NCBI GenBank assembly: GCA_028751875.1
Contig: CM054134.1
Coordinates: 39,891,308 to 39,955,307 of the forward strand
Origin: Rapana venosa
Taxonomy: Eukaryota; Mollusca; Gastropoda; Neogastropoda; Muricidae
DNA length: 64,000 bases
Direction of reading: 5' to 3'
The notes below the pieces were generated by a model. The model did not search any database, was not told the origin of the DNA, and saw nothing but the letters and a program-made list of their open reading frames with translations. The position numbers were made by a program, and so were the translations under genes. Below are positions 1 to 11,589 of the stretch, piece after piece. Every line of letters begins with the position of its first letter. Positions within the stretch are counted from its first letter, which is position 1.

Positions 1-1001
1 GGTGTTAATCCCAGTGGCCAAAAAACCACACACATAAAACAGAGAAAAGGAGAGTATTTATTACAGGTGTGTTTGAGAAGTTGTACTGCAATGGCCAAAG
101 TTTTTGAGAAGGTCACGACCTATCAGATGCTGTACCAGCACGATCAGCTGAATGCTGTCAGAAATGCCTCGTTATTCTGGCATGCACACATGTACACATG
201 TATGTATACATGTATGCACTTGTATCCCCACCCCATGGCCCACTCCACCCCGAATTCGTCCACCCAGACCCTGCTGTGTTATCTCTTAGAACACACTACT
301 GCTGTGCTCCTCTCTCCACCCTCTCTCCGGTCTTACCACACAAAGCCACACCTGGATTTCAGGTGTGTGGCTTTGTCAAAGCAGGCAGCCCCAAGAGAGA
401 GAATTTTAACATTGGCCTGAATGGGCCACCAACAAGAAGAGGCCCTGCACTGCCTCTGGACCCCTTCTATTCAAAGATCGGTAGGTGTGCTATAGCCCCA
501 AGCACTGGGGACTGGGGACGACACCTTCTAGGCCCTCAATTCTAGAGACATGAATAGCTCAGTGGCGTAACCAGACCGAGTGCGAGAGGTGACTGACAAA
601 ACACTGTCAACAGTCTTCCCAGGAAAGTGCAAGCCCCGAGAAGAGTTAGACATACTATCTCGTTGTAAACACCCAACAGGGTGGAATAAAATGTGTAGCT
701 AAGGTCCCAAGTGTGTGAACAGCCATGGGTTTGAGAAACCTTTTTTTCCAAAATGAATTTTTTAAACACGAATTCTAAGGATGAGAATGGTAACTTGCTA
801 TGTAGATCCAGAACTGGTCTTGAGGCTATAAAGCCACATCAACGACCCTGCTGAAGAGAGATTCTATAATCTAAGTTATTAGAAAAAGATAGTAAGTTTT
901 TAACACCTAGCTCAGAGATCTCAACACCTGCTATGTCAATGATGGGGTAAGCTGGAGTACCAGTTCTAAAGTTAATTAATTTCCAGTTAAGTGAGGGATG
1001 C
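1..1001. other. Unassigned sequence with one hairpin
   Basis: I see no supported gene. The short frames here have no splice or family support. The only clear structure is the inverted repeat at 341-375. Confidence 0.5.
341..375. repeat. Short inverted repeat (hairpin)
   Basis: Two arms, CAAAGCCACACCT and AGGTGTGTGGCTTTG, are separated by about 7 nt and differ only by one 2-nt bulge. It could be a palindrome remnant of a DNA transposon or chance; no flanking duplication was seen. Confidence 0.6.
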
Positions 1002-1085
1002 ACAACTCTCTCTCTCTATCTCTCTCTCTCTCTCTCTACTCTCCTCTCTCTCCTCCTCTCCCCCCCCACTCCTCTCTCTCTCTCT
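1002..1085. repeat. (CT)n microsatellite
   Basis: Interrupted CT dinucleotide run with a short poly(C) inside. Confidence 0.95.
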
Positions 1086-1252
1086 GCACGCACGTGTGCG
1101 TGGGTCTTTGTTTATATATCTTATATATCTTGCTCTGCACTGTTCTGCACTGCACATGAACAATGCATGATTTTCGAAGCCCATAGAATCTCCACCCGTT
1201 TAAGGCATTGTCGCGACGCTAAGGTATTCAGAAGAATTCCAGCACTGCAATA

Positions 1253-1613
1253 TAATAATAATAATAATAATGTATGGAATTTATATAGCGCTGAATCTTG
1301 TAAAGCAACAAATCAAAGCGCTCAGATGACTTAAAAAAAGAAATTATGCGTGTGTATGCGGTTTTTTAAATTTTGTCATCTGTTTCCCACCGGCACACAA
1401 TGGCCTACTCTTTCGAACAACCGAACAGGATTTAACGTGTGGCAAGATGTTCTGCATGCATTCGCACACGGGGCCTCGGTTTATAGTCTCATCCAAGGTT
1501 GACATTCAGTTCGATTTTTTTGTCAAACTGGGAAGAAAGGGCGAGGCTGGGAACTGAACCAGAACCTCACGGTTTACTTGTTGGCAGGCAAACGTCTTAA
1601 CCATTCTGCCACC
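1253..1613 (-). mobile_element. SINE-1, near full-length, tRNA-Leu-like head, (ATT)n tail
   Basis: On the minus strand it starts with a tRNA-like head (GGTGGCAGAATGGTTAAGAC as box A region; GGTTCTGGTTC as box B). The SINE-1 core follows (CCGAGGCCCCGTG, CATCTTGC, AGGCCATTGTGTGCCGG). It ends with GCGCTATATAAATTCCAT and an ATT repeat. This 3' end (tail B) is of the kind LINEs use for target-primed reverse transcription. Pol III transcription and LINE-driven copying are inferred from these parts. Confidence 0.8.
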
Positions 1614-2568
1614 TTCCTTCCATATCAATATCTATCCAATCTGTTGTTGTTATTGTCTTTTGTGTATGAACTTTCTTATCATTTCGGTTCCTCACTTATG
1701 TGTAAGATTGATATACAGATTAAAACTTTTACGCGGGTCAGTCGAATCAGAAACATAGCAGGCACAGTCATGACAAGTAAACAGTCTACAGAAACACTAA
1801 AAAACCCCACACACCCTAAAACGTAATTTAGCAAACTGTACAGACTAAAACTTTTACTTTTTAGTCAAATCAGAAACATAGTACACACTCATAACAAATA
1901 AACAAGCAACAGAAACATTTTTTTAAAAGTATAATATAGCAAATTGTTCTTGAATTATTAGCACCATCCAGAAAAAAATAATGTTTCAAAATATAATTGT
2001 AAGGAAACAACTTCATGTTCAGTTGGGTTGGGGTTTTTTTAATCCAGGAAGAAGTGACCAGTATGACTGTGTACAAAAATATCGGTGACACCGATCCACT
2101 GATTAATTCAATACTTAACGCAAGCAGCAGGGCCGACCTTGCCAAAAAGGCCTGAAAAATCGTGCAGTCTGTCCGCCCCTGAAACCACGACGTGGAGCCA
2201 CCGAGTCCAAATCCCAGATTACTCCTGTACTGAGGCTCGCTAGACTACTGCTTCGACAGGGTCTTGGCAGGCGTCAATTACTATTACTCCTCGGGACTAT
2301 GAAAAAGTGCCAGGAGCGTAAACTAGGCCCAAGGTGGGCAGAGCTACCCACCTTACTCCACTCTACTGTGTCAGCTGTTCTACAGACTGGCCTAATTCTT
2401 AGAAATGAGGGCACAGCACACCTCTGTGAATAGTCAAGGGTGCAAGGTTAGGGTCTGTATTCCGGAACAAGGTTAGATTATAATTTTTATATGCAATATA
2501 TCACGCACACACATACACGCACGCACGTACACACACACACACGCGCACGCACGCACACCGTGCGCGCA
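1614..2568. other. AT-rich unassigned sequence, ending in a (CA)n tract
   Basis: No coding or element signature recognised. 2504-2562 is a CA/CG-rich microsatellite. Confidence 0.5.
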
Positions 2569-2569
2569 T

Positions 2570-3005
2570 GCTGTGGAATACCTCTCTTTAAAATCAGCTC
2601 CTTCGAAACAAACGTTTAAGGAACTCTTGAAGAAACATTGATGGACAAATTATAAGTCCTTTTTATACTCAAGGTTACTTTACATCTTGCTGCTTTGTTG
2701 CTATTCCAACCCTTGTTATTTTGTATTTTCTTCATTTGTCTGTATGACTTGAGCTTATGTTATACTGTCTTGGTTTTGCTTTATCATGTTTTGTGAGTCT
2801 GGATTTATTAAAAAAATCCTCATATATTTTTTGTTCTTTTCAACATGTATTAACATTGTCTTTTGAATGCTTTTATATGCCAATTTTCTTGATTTTCTTT
2901 TGTGAGGGCAGGGTAAAAAAACCGTTGTTTTAACTTTAATCTTTTACCCTCAATAAAGATCATTATGACTTAACTTGACTTGACTTGACTCGACGTGACT
3001 TCACA
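2570..3005 (+). mobile_element. LINE 3' end with (TTGAC)n terminus
   Basis: The start has decayed coding resembling the end of jockey/CR1-group ORF2 (ISSFET then TLEETLMDKL before a stop), as in the usual WNSLP...F...LK..L ending. A T-rich 3' UTR with GTGAGGGCAGGG and CTCAATAAAGA follows, then ACTTGACTTGACTTGAC repeats. Pentamer-repeat 3' ends are usual for this LINE group. The same pentamer occurs at 9427-9442 and 29738-29757 on the other strand. Confidence 0.6.
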
Positions 3006-3035
3006 CATACATTTCAATCTATAACGTGTGTAGTT

Positions 3036-3102
3036 TACGTGGCTTGATCCCGGGTCGTCAGATCACTGGCGCAGCACTCTAACCCCTAGGCTATCCCGCC
3101 GC
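3036..3102 (-). mobile_element. tRNA-like SINE head, minus strand
   Basis: Reverse complement contains ATAGCCTAGGGGTTAGAGTG (box A type) and CCCGGGATCAAGCC (box B type), about 35 nt apart. A second tRNA-like piece (TATAGCTCAGCGGTAATAGC) lies at about 3265-3290. These look like SINE heads, not functional tRNAs: no folded acceptor stem is evident. Confidence 0.5.
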
Positions 3103-3532
3103 CTGTGGCCCTCACAAGATTCGAACTGTACACTGGGGTCAAGCGTCTGAACGTACTCTCTGCCTCCTCCCCTATCCCAGCAAAGATCAACGCCTTGGGA
3201 GTGGGGGGTGGGGGTTAAGAAGTGATAAACAGTGGAGTGAAAGAGTGCTGTAAAGTGGGGAAGGGGGCTATTACCGCTGAGCTATAAAGACACCAGTTAT
3301 ATAATAATGACGAACGTGGCCTCTCCTCTCATTGATGGTCTGCAAGGTAAGGTGAGGAGATGTCCTCAGGGGTGTGTGAAATGCCGCGATACGGTCAGTC
3401 AGTGAGTACAGCAGATGTCAATCCCAAGACTGAAGTGAAATGACTGTGTAACACCTACACTGTCCCCCTCAGTCACATCTTTCACTTGGTATTTGCATGG
3501 TGGAGAAGGAATGTCTCTCGACTATTTTATCT

Positions 3533-3567
<35 letters not shown>

Positions 3568-4063
3568 AGAGAGAGAGAGAGAGGAGAGATGTGATTGGTT
3601 GTTGGTATAATTACACAGTCCCTAAATCAGACAACTCCATTGGGACTCTTAATACAATCAAAGCAAACAAGCGCAGAGCCAGCCCCACTCTCCGACATGT
3701 CTTAGCTCTGATGTTTTCAAGTCCAGACTACTGACGGTAAGCAGGATCTGGGACAGTTCTTATAAGAGCTGCAACTTTTCTTGCGGGACTGGAGTGGAGT
3801 GCATGTATGCATCTCTTACAGCTCTTCTCTGCGTTGTGTTGCCTTACCGGATAGCAGAGATGCTTAGTGCCTGATCTTCTCCCGTGCTGGTCACTCTGCA
3901 GGAGGTATGCCAAGTAGCTGAACATAACAGTTATTCTGGTTTAAATCAGGTTTATTCATTTAATATCTAACATATTCAGCGTAGGGCAGCATTTTGAATA
4001 ATGCTGGGCTTGGTACTTAGCTTACATTAATAACTAACAAATCTTTTGGCCCTGGTCGGTCAG
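3103..4063. other. Unassigned sequence with a (GT)n(GA)n microsatellite
   Basis: 3535-3590 is (GT)n followed by (GA)n. No gene is supported in the rest. Confidence 0.5.
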
Positions 4064-4219
4064 TATACAGGCTTCAGTCTGGACAAAGTCAGGCTGCTGT
4101 TGCCTTTGCTGACCTTGAGAGGATTTCTGGATCTGACCCCTTCCTCACTGCTGCTGACAGATCCCATGTCTGTGAACTTTTGAACGACTATCCCCCAGTT
4201 TTTGCCAATGGCAACAACT
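4064..4219 (+). CDS. Candidate internal coding exon, unrecognised product
   Basis: A branch-point-like TAACTAAC at about 4030-4037, a pyrimidine-rich stretch and CAG at 4061-4063 precede 156 nt that end at a perfect donor, GTAAGT (4220). With two bases in and one base out, 51 codons are open, including LERISGSDPFLTAADR and VCELLNDYPPVFANGNN. The same frame stops 39 nt beyond the donor. The peptide reads like ordinary protein rather than repeat translation. DDR..LL..YP.VF-like phrases also occur at the start of retroelement pol regions, so a retroelement origin is possible. No neighbouring exon was found. Confidence 0.35.
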
Positions 4220-5234
4220 GTAAGTATGGACATGGCTGTATGTTGGCTCCAGGGTAAAGTTGTGGCTGGCCACCAGGCTTAACTTCCTGATGTGCTGAGG
4301 TTTCCTCCACTCTTTTCACGAGCCTCGCCGAGTTCTTCACTTCCTGCCTATCTATGTCGTCCGCAGACCATCTACTATAAATGAGGGGAAAATCAGTTTT
4401 AAAAAAAATGGGGGGACAGGGATGGGTGGTTGGGGTGGGAGTGGGGGGGATAATTGACCAAGAAGGCTAAAAACATGCAAGAAAGACCTAACCAAAAGAA
4501 AAGGTATTCGAAAACTGAATAAACTAGTGGAAAAGAGAAGACAACATCTAGAAAAGAATATCCAATAATATGTGGGGATATCAGACTGCATACTGATAGA
4601 AGCCCACCTTCACCACCACCACCACAACCACCACCACCACCACCACCACAGTTGTTAGACCCCCCAAAAAATAGTGGACATAGAGGTATGAGTCACAGCA
4701 AATAATAACACGCAGCTCTGTATCATAGAACTATGAGAGAAAGAAGTCAGGGAGGGCAAAACTCAACCCGGACGAGATGCAAAGAAACAAGGGGGTCTAA
4801 CCTGTGAGGAAATAACTCTGGCTGCGGGGGTTCCAGTTTTCTAGCCAGCCAGACGTCAGTCAGCTAGGCTTTTACTGGGTGTTCACAGCCACTGTGATGA
4901 AAGCATGCATGAACGAGCGCACGCTGAGTCACGGTCGCAGTGACCAGGTGAACAGTGACGACTTGAGGCGACTTTAGTCTGTGGACACTTGGGTAAGTTT
5001 TGTTGTGGGAGAAGGGATGTCAATAACAACGTCCACGCAGGCTCTAGTCTCTTCTTCCCCCCCCCCCCCCCCCTCCTCCCCCGCTCTGGACAGACGCACG
5101 CATGCACCCCTGACGTGGAGGAAGGGGGATTTTACAGGTGGTTGTGACGTTCATAGCACAAACAAACAGATAGATTGTCGTAAAAATGTGCGTGTATGCA
5201 TATAGAGAGAGATAGATAGATAGATATGCCGTAT

Positions 5235-5292
<58 letters not shown>

Positions 5293-5405
5293 CTTTGCGA
5301 TCTCCCAAGTTACCTTAAAACCCAGACCTGCTAGAGCCTTAACTCCCTTCGTGTATATCTATAGGGAAATACGAATATACCCAGCATGCACACTGTACCT
5401 GCAGA
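4220..5405. other. Unassigned sequence with simple repeats
   Basis: Holds (CCA)n at 4611-4650, a poly(C) run at about 5050-5073 and (GA)n at 5237-5290. A GTAAGT at 4992 follows an open stretch but no coding exon is convincing. Confidence 0.5.
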
Positions 5406-5491
5406 ATAATAATAAATAATAATAATAATAATGATACATGGAATTTATATATAGCGCTATATCTTGCAAAAAATAAATCAAAGCGCTTAAG
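5406..5491 (-). mobile_element. Tail-B retroelement 3' end fragment
   Basis: AATAATAATA repeats plus ATGGAATTTATATATAGCGC and CAAATCAAAGCGCT-like text, the same 3' end as the SINE-1 copy at 1253. No core is attached, so this is a 5'-truncated copy. Confidence 0.6.
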
Positions 5492-5654
5492 AATGTTGGA
5501 TGTGCCCTGCCGTGATCAACTTACCCAAGAGAGATGGCAAGAAAAATGGAGTGTTTGGGGAAAGGGGGGAAAAAGAGGGATGATGATAAATACCCAAGAG
5601 AGAGATGAGAAGAAAAATGGAGTGCTGTGCCCTCTGGGAGTTAAGGGCAGAGAA

Positions 5655-5957
5655 ATGATGTGTGATGACGATGATGATGACGATGATGATGATGATGATG
5701 ACGATGATGATGATGAGAAGAGAGAGAGAGAGAGAGAGAGGGGGAGATGAGAGAGAGAGAGAGGAGAGGAGAGGAGAGAGAGATGAGGGAATGACAATGG
5801 TTATTGTGGTAACCATTACAGCCATTCACAGGGGGACAGTGGAAGAGGACTGGGCAAAAACACATATTAAACACCGATCAGTAAAAACAATTCACAATGC
5901 CCAAATAATCATCATGACATGGATTCACATGATGGTTTAACAGCAGCAACAAACACA

Positions 5958-6002
<45 letters not shown>

Positions 6003-6040
6003 AGAGAGAGGAAAGAGAGGAGAGAGAGGAGAAGAGAGAG
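5655..6040. repeat. (GAT)n and (GA)n microsatellites
   Basis: GAT/GAC trinucleotides (5655-5716) run into (GA)n (5717-5785). A second (GA)n lies at 5961-6040. The Asp-rich and Ser-rich open frames here are repeat translation only. Confidence 0.9.
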
Positions 6041-6898
6041 AGGACAATGACAATGACAAATTCTTTATTTCGAGGATAATGAATAAGCACACTGTGCTTT
6101 TTTACATCCAGTCCCGCCCGTTAGGGATACATTTAATAATAATAACCCAATATTTATACAGTTCACAATAAAAACAAGGGGAAATAACCCTTATCAAAAC
6201 AGCTCCCCCCCAACAACCCTCCCCCCCCCCCCAAAGCATGCAATTAAAGAAAATCCTAAAATACCCCACCCTACCCCCCCCCCCAAAAAACCCTAACCAA
6301 AACAAACAAACAAACAAAAGGAAGAAAAAAACCAAACCAACAAAAGATGATAAAAAAGAGAAAAAACAGACAAACAACAACAACAAGAACAACAACAACA
6401 AAGCCAAGAAAAATAACACAACCAAACTTAATAAGTCATAAAGATAAACATCTACACATTGTCAAATGGTACACATACTTGTTACACATAATTATAAGAT
6501 AATGAAATAGGGCACTCATTAAAACTTAAGTACAGAGGCAAGTCCAATAAAGTATTGAAAATATAAAAATATGAATCCTTCATCAGGATATACTATGACT
6601 ATAAGCAGGACGATAAAAGGTGAGAGAGAGAGACAGAGACAGAGAGTGTGTGTGTGTGTGTATTTCAGAGATAATATCCAATATATAATTCCCAAAACAG
6701 TATGCGATCCCATCAACACTCATTTTAGATTATACTCGTTTCAAATTATAAAGTCATGATAATGAAATAAATTTAATACCCATACATCCACACAATAAAA
6801 ACAAGAAACAAACCAAGAAGAAATTTAAAACTATACAGTCGTTGAGGGAGAGAATATGAGTGGGTGAGTGAGTGAGTGAGTGAGTGGTGTGTGTGTTG

Positions 6899-6929
<31 letters not shown>

Positions 6930-7670
6930 TGTGTGTGTGTGTTGTGTGTGTGTTTGTGTTTGGTTTGAGCGTGTGTGTGTGGGGGTGGGGTGGGGTGGTG
7001 GTGTTTCAGGGATAATACTAAATATGTAATACTCACATAGCACACGATCAACACAAACACTTTTTAATTATGCTCATGCAAATTGAATGTCATGGTAATA
7101 AAATAAGTGCAATACCCATACACTCACATAATAAAGAGGGGAAAAAGCCAATAAAGTCATAAAAAGAACATCTACACATTGTAAGTAATAGAAACAAAAT
7201 CTTTTTTTCCAGGATAATGAATAAGTATTCATGTGCTTTTTTACATCCATTTCCCCCCCCAGGGGGTCACATTTACAAATCCACTCAGTATCATACTTTC
7301 AAGCAAAGAAGCGGGAAAAAAAAAAACTTTTTTTTTTAAAGAAAAAGAGAAGAAAAAAAAACAAAAAAACATACAAACAAACAAACAAACAAAACCCCGA
7401 CGAGCAAAAAACAAAAAATACCCCCGAAACCCCCCCCCCCCCCCCCCCACCACACCCAAAAAAAAAAAAAAAAAAAAAAAAAAAACAAAAAACAACAAAA
7501 AAGCAGAAAAAACCATTCCCCAAATAAACAAACAAAAAACAAGAAAAAAAAAAACAACAACAAAAAAACAAATGAAAAAAAAACCCCATGAAACCCCCAA
7601 AAAACAAACAAAAAAAAAAACAATTAAAAAAAAAAAAAAAAAATAGCACCGTTTCCCCCCCCTTTACACA

Positions 7671-7701
<31 letters not shown>

Positions 7702-7833
7702 ACCCCCCAACACCCACATACATACATACACCAAAAAAAAAAACAAACAACGAAAAAAACCCAAAAAAATTACCAACAAGGACAAAATAACAATACAGCA
7801 AAAACAAAACAGAGAGAGAAAAAGAGAGAGGGG

Positions 7834-7865
<32 letters not shown>

Positions 7866-8126
7866 GAGAAGAAGAGAAGAGAGAGAGAGAGAAAAGCCAA
7901 ACTTATGATCATAAAATTTAAACCTTTAATTGTTTGAATGTACACATAGTTGTTACACGTGGTAATAAGAAATTAAAAAAGGAGATTTACTGGAGCTCAA
8001 GTACAGTCACAATCCAAAATAATATTGAAAACGAAAAATGAATATGCCCTTTTTTTAAATACACAAAACAATGAAGGAGAGAGAAAGGGGAGGAGAGAGG
8101 AGAGAGGGGAGAGAGAGGGGGAAGAG

Positions 8127-8161
<35 letters not shown>

Positions 8162-8865
8162 TGTGTGTGTGGGTGTGTGTGTGTGTTTCAGAGATGGACT
8201 AAATAATAATTCTCAAAACTTTCACGATCACCTTCGCACTTTTTTGATCTTATACAAAAAATAGTTATGATAAAAAAAAAAAATAATAATAATTTTAAAA
8301 AAAAAAAAATAAAAAAAATTTAAAATTAAAAAAAACACCCCAATACCCATATCTCAACAATAAAAACAAGGAAGAAAAAAAAGAAAGAAAAAAAAAACAA
8401 AACAAAAAACCACCAAATCTATAAGGTCATAGTGAGGGAGAGAGGAGAGAGAGAGAGAGAGAGAGTGTTTTAGTGATAACTCAAAAAATATAAATTTTCA
8501 AGCGGCACGTCACCGCCCAAAACCAATTTTGATTATACTCATGCAGATTATATTCAAGATAATGAAATAAAATCAATACGGATCTCATACAATAAAAAAA
8601 AGGGAAAGGAGAAAGGGGGGGGGGGGGGGGGGGGTGGGATTTTAAAAGGGCCCAAATTAATATAAGGGCAGGGGAGAGAGAGAGAGAGAGAAGAGAAGAG
8701 AGAGAGAGAGGTGTGTGTGTGTGTGCATGTTTCAAGGATAAACAAATAATAATTTCGGACGCACAGGATCACCATCAATATTCTTTTCGAATATACTCGT
8801 ACAAAATGAACGCCATGAAAAAGAAAAGCCCAACGTCAATACACTCAAACAATAAGGAGAAAAAA

Positions 8866-8900
<35 letters not shown>
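6040..8900 (-). repeat. Array of retroelement 3' ends with (GA)n(GT)n inserts
   Basis: A segment containing TTTCAGRGATAAT, CACGATCA, a short A/T stretch, ATACTCATGCAAATT-like text and CAATACCCATACACTCACA-like text recurs with anchors near 6664, 7006, 8188, 8467 and 8728. Each copy is preceded by GA/GT repeats. A longer block recurs too: AGGATAATGAATAAG plus TGTGCTTTTTTACATCCA at 6070-6110 and 7212-7250, and AAGTACAG...ATATTGAAAA at 6530 and 8000. Read on the minus strand these look like LINE 3' UTR ends. Poly(A)/poly(C) degeneration at 7240-7770 and 8260-8420 makes the middle unreliable. Confidence 0.6.
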
Positions 8901-8904
<4 letters not shown>

Positions 8905-8919
8905 ACACAACACACATAC

Positions 8920-8982
<63 letters not shown>

Positions 8983-8990
8983 ACTTGCGC
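8868..8990. repeat. (GA)n - (CA) - (CT)n - (CA)n compound repeat with inverted arms
   Basis: About 30 nt of GA is followed 25 nt later by about 37 nt of CT, so the two tracts are reverse complements and could form a hairpin. (CA)n follows. Confidence 0.8.
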
Positions 8991-9309
8991 GCGTGAGCAA
9001 AAGAAGAACCAGTAAGTAAAAAATTATTTCCATCTCAGGACGTGATCGCCTGACAGGTTATAAAGTGACCTAGTAAGCTGACCACTATTATTTTCTCTTC
9101 GGGACATCAGCGGACACGTAGGCCGCCGAAGCCCTGTAGCTCGAGGTCAGACTACCCCGGCCCTCAAAAGTTGTGTAACGCCTCTTCGCTGTCCTGTGTG
9201 TTAGGCTATGGTGATCATCTCTGGATGTCGGTGATGGTCACCTGACTTTATCGTTGTCCGTTCGATACATGAAGACATCGGTTCTCTTTTTGCTTGTTTG
9301 TTGGTTTGT

Positions 9310-9590
9310 TTGTTTTGACGCGCGCGCGCGCAAGCGAGTGAGTGAATGAGTGGGTGAGTGAGCGAGCGAGTGAATGAGTGAGTGAGAGAGCGAGTGATTG
9401 AGCGTGCGTGCGTGCGTGTGTGTGTATCAAGTGAAGTCAAGTCAAAATGATTTTTATTGAGAGTAAAAGATTAAGTGTGTGTGCGTGTGCGTGTGTGCGC
9501 GCGCGCGCGCGTGGGTGTGCGTGCGTGCCTGCGTGCGTGTGTATATGTGTGTGTGCGTCCGCGCGCGCGCGCGCGTGTGTGTGTGTTTAG
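9310..9590. repeat. GTGA/GCGC/GT simple repeats
   Basis: (CG)n at 9318-9330, GTGAGTGA-type tetramers to about 9400, and alternating GT/GC tracts to 9590. A (TCAAG)n LINE-type terminus lies at 9427-9475 on the minus strand. Confidence 0.8.
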
Positions 9591-9768
9591 TGTGTGAAGG
9601 AATGGCTGAGAAATATGATCCCGCAAAATGTACATTTTCCTTTTAAATAATGGCACCTTTTAAATCAAAGGCTGCTGTAAACTTTGTTAAAATCATGTGT
9701 GGGTTCAGAAATCGACAAGAATACTACAACAATCAAGCCAAATTACTAAGATAATTCGCGTCAGGTAT

Positions 9769-9832
9769 TTACACACACACATACGCATGCACGCACGCAC
9801 GTACACACAAACACACACACACACACACAACA

Positions 9833-9876
<44 letters not shown>
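9769..9876. repeat. (CA)n then (CT)n microsatellite
   Basis: CA-rich tract with CGCA interruptions followed by 45 nt of CT. Confidence 0.9.
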
Positions 9877-9883
<7 letters not shown>

Positions 9884-10119
9884 TTTGTGCTTTCCCCCTC
9901 CCTCCCTTTCGCTGTTATTATGTTCATGATAAAAATGCTAAGCAGAAAGGACAATGTTTTAAACCGTAGTTTCGTCCTAAACCACTTTCTTCATGTAATA
10001 AATCACAGGCCACCTACAAGACAAAGCAGACCGTCAACATATTTATGCAAGCACATCACACACTACCGAGCCACTACTGACAACAACTGAGGGATACACC
10101 ACCCAGGACAAAGGGATTC

Positions 10120-10126
10120 ATAACCA

Positions 10127-10183
<57 letters not shown>

Positions 10184-10450
10184 TCATTTACACAAACACA
10201 CGCAGCTATCTAATATCCCTTTTTAGTGTATAGACGTTAAGACCACACACACACACACACACCACACACACACCACACACACACACACACAAAAACCCAC
10301 CTCCACCACACCACCACAACAAACCCAGCACACTCACATTCCACACACACACACACAAACGCCGCGCGCGCTATTAACACACCCACACACCCCATACACA
10401 CAAACACCGCGCGCTATAACACACACACCCACACCACACACACACCACAT
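10120..10450. repeat. Compound (CA)n / CACCACA repeat
   Basis: Long CA tracts with CCACA interruptions and two GCGCGC islands. This lies just past the donor of the exon at 10468, inside the presumed intron. Confidence 0.9.
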
Positions 10451-10467
10451 CGTCGTCGTCTTCTTAC

Positions 10468-10632
10468 CATCATCGCCACTGTCGTCATCCCTTTCATCGC
10501 CCCTGTTTCTCCGCAGCCTCTGACGGTCATACAAGGCCACTGTCTTGTTCTTGAAATCACGCTGGCGACTGGAGCAGATCGCTCGCCTCTTGACTCTTCT
10601 GCTGCTGGAGTCCAGCTCTCTGTCTGCCAGTT
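10468..10632 (-). CDS. Next internal coding exon of the same unrecognised gene
   Basis: The minus-strand acceptor TTTTTTCTTGCCCAG is followed by 165 nt and the donor GTAAGA. After the shared Lys codon, 54 codons are open (LADRELDSSSRRVKRR to DERDDDSGDD), and one base remains for the next exon. The peptide has a basic half with the RRVKRR cluster and KNKTVALYDRQRLRRN, then an acidic stretch at the donor. RRVKRR could be a proprotein-convertase or nuclear-targeting signal, but the fragment alone does not decide. The intron to the upstream exon is 847 nt and contains an old SINE and a (CT)n tract. The following exon was not found; below 10467 the sequence is mostly microsatellite. Confidence 0.6.
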
Positions 10633-10744
10633 CTGGGCAAGAAAAAATCCAATTAAAACCAACACCAGTTGATAAAAGAACAAAAAGAAGAGGGAAAAGT
10701 AGACAGCTTTTAGGTACAGCTAAATATACAGAGCTTTTACTTAT

Positions 10745-10960
10745 GAGGGCAGAATGGTTTTAGCGGGTAGAGCTTCGAACTCGTGTGCTGTGGCAGTAAC
10801 TGTGGGTTCAAATCGCCGTTGAGGTCTCTGTTTGGAACCGGGACCTTTCCAAGAAGTTAACATCGGTACCGACTTCATTCAAGTCCTTTGACTGAGGCTC
10901 TAAATCGATGCCCCGTTTGCGAACACACGTATATAACATCTTGCACGCACGCTCAGAACC
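10745..10960 (+). mobile_element. Old SINE-1 copy with tRNA-like head
   Basis: GCAGAATGGTTTTAGCGGGT... and GGGTTCAAATC mark the head. GTTAACATCGGTACCGACTT and a diverged core (TAAATCGATGCCCCG, ACATCTTGCACGCACG) follow. It sits in the intron between the two minus-strand exons. Confidence 0.55.
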
Positions 10961-11274
10961 AATCCATCTTTCGTAGAAGGTCAGACCATCAAAGGCTACG
11001 GTAAATTGTAATATATTGTAGGAATAAACAGCACGATACACAGCATGCAGTCTACCACCTGGAGAGAGATGGGCTCTGTCAGGTTCCACCCGCACTGTTT
11101 ATAATTTCAGGGCCGTTCGTGTCTGATCATTCCTTATGAATGTAAAAGAGAGAGCCAAGCGAGTTTTATGATGTGCAAAAAAATCTGAAACAGTTCCAGA
11201 TGTGCGGTGTAGGTGGCCCTCAATTATTGCACATCTGCGTGTCTCTCCCTCCTTTACACTTATTGCAACCCTAG

Positions 11275-11280
<6 letters not shown>

Positions 11281-11345
<65 letters not shown>

Positions 11346-11371
11346 CTCTCTTGCTCTCTCTCTCTCTCTCT
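11281..11371. repeat. (CT)n microsatellite
   Basis: About 60 nt of pure CT and a further interrupted stretch. Confidence 0.95.
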
Positions 11372-11479
11372 CACTGGCAACAACGGCAGTCAGTACAGAC
11401 CAAAAAATTAACTAGTCTATGGTACTGGTCATAAAGAAAAGAGATGAGCAAAGAAACAAAGACAAAAGCAGCAACTCAC

Positions 11480-11589
11480 TATTGCGAGTCGCCCTGTAAA
11501 GTGAGCGAACAACTCTGGCACTGCCAGTCTTCTGGAAGCTTTGACCTGCAGCCTGGTAGAACCATGAGCTCGTCTGCTTGGCAAACTCT
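11480..11589 (-). CDS. Internal coding exon of an unrecognised minus-strand gene
   Basis: Read on the minus strand, a pyrimidine-rich acceptor (TTTCTTTATTTCAG) precedes 110 nt, followed by the donor GTGAGT. In the phase that uses one base to finish the previous codon, 36 codons are open, starting EFAKQTSSWFYQAAG and ending LYRATRN. One base is left over; it joins the first two bases of the next exon (10632-10468) to make AAA (Lys). Matching phase and two good splice sites support a real gene. The product is not recognised: it is Arg/Gln/Ser-rich, with no signal peptide or membrane segment in this piece. Further exons must lie outside it; the upstream one should end with two spare bases. Confidence 0.6.

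Noticed and set aside
4100..4258. Retroelement pol-like reading (VCELLNDYPPVF)
   Set aside because: Not kept as an LTR element: no protease, RT motif or LTR nearby; listed as a candidate exon instead.
7233..7727. Lys-rich plus and Phe-rich minus frames
   Set aside because: Translation of poly(A)/poly(C) low-complexity sequence.
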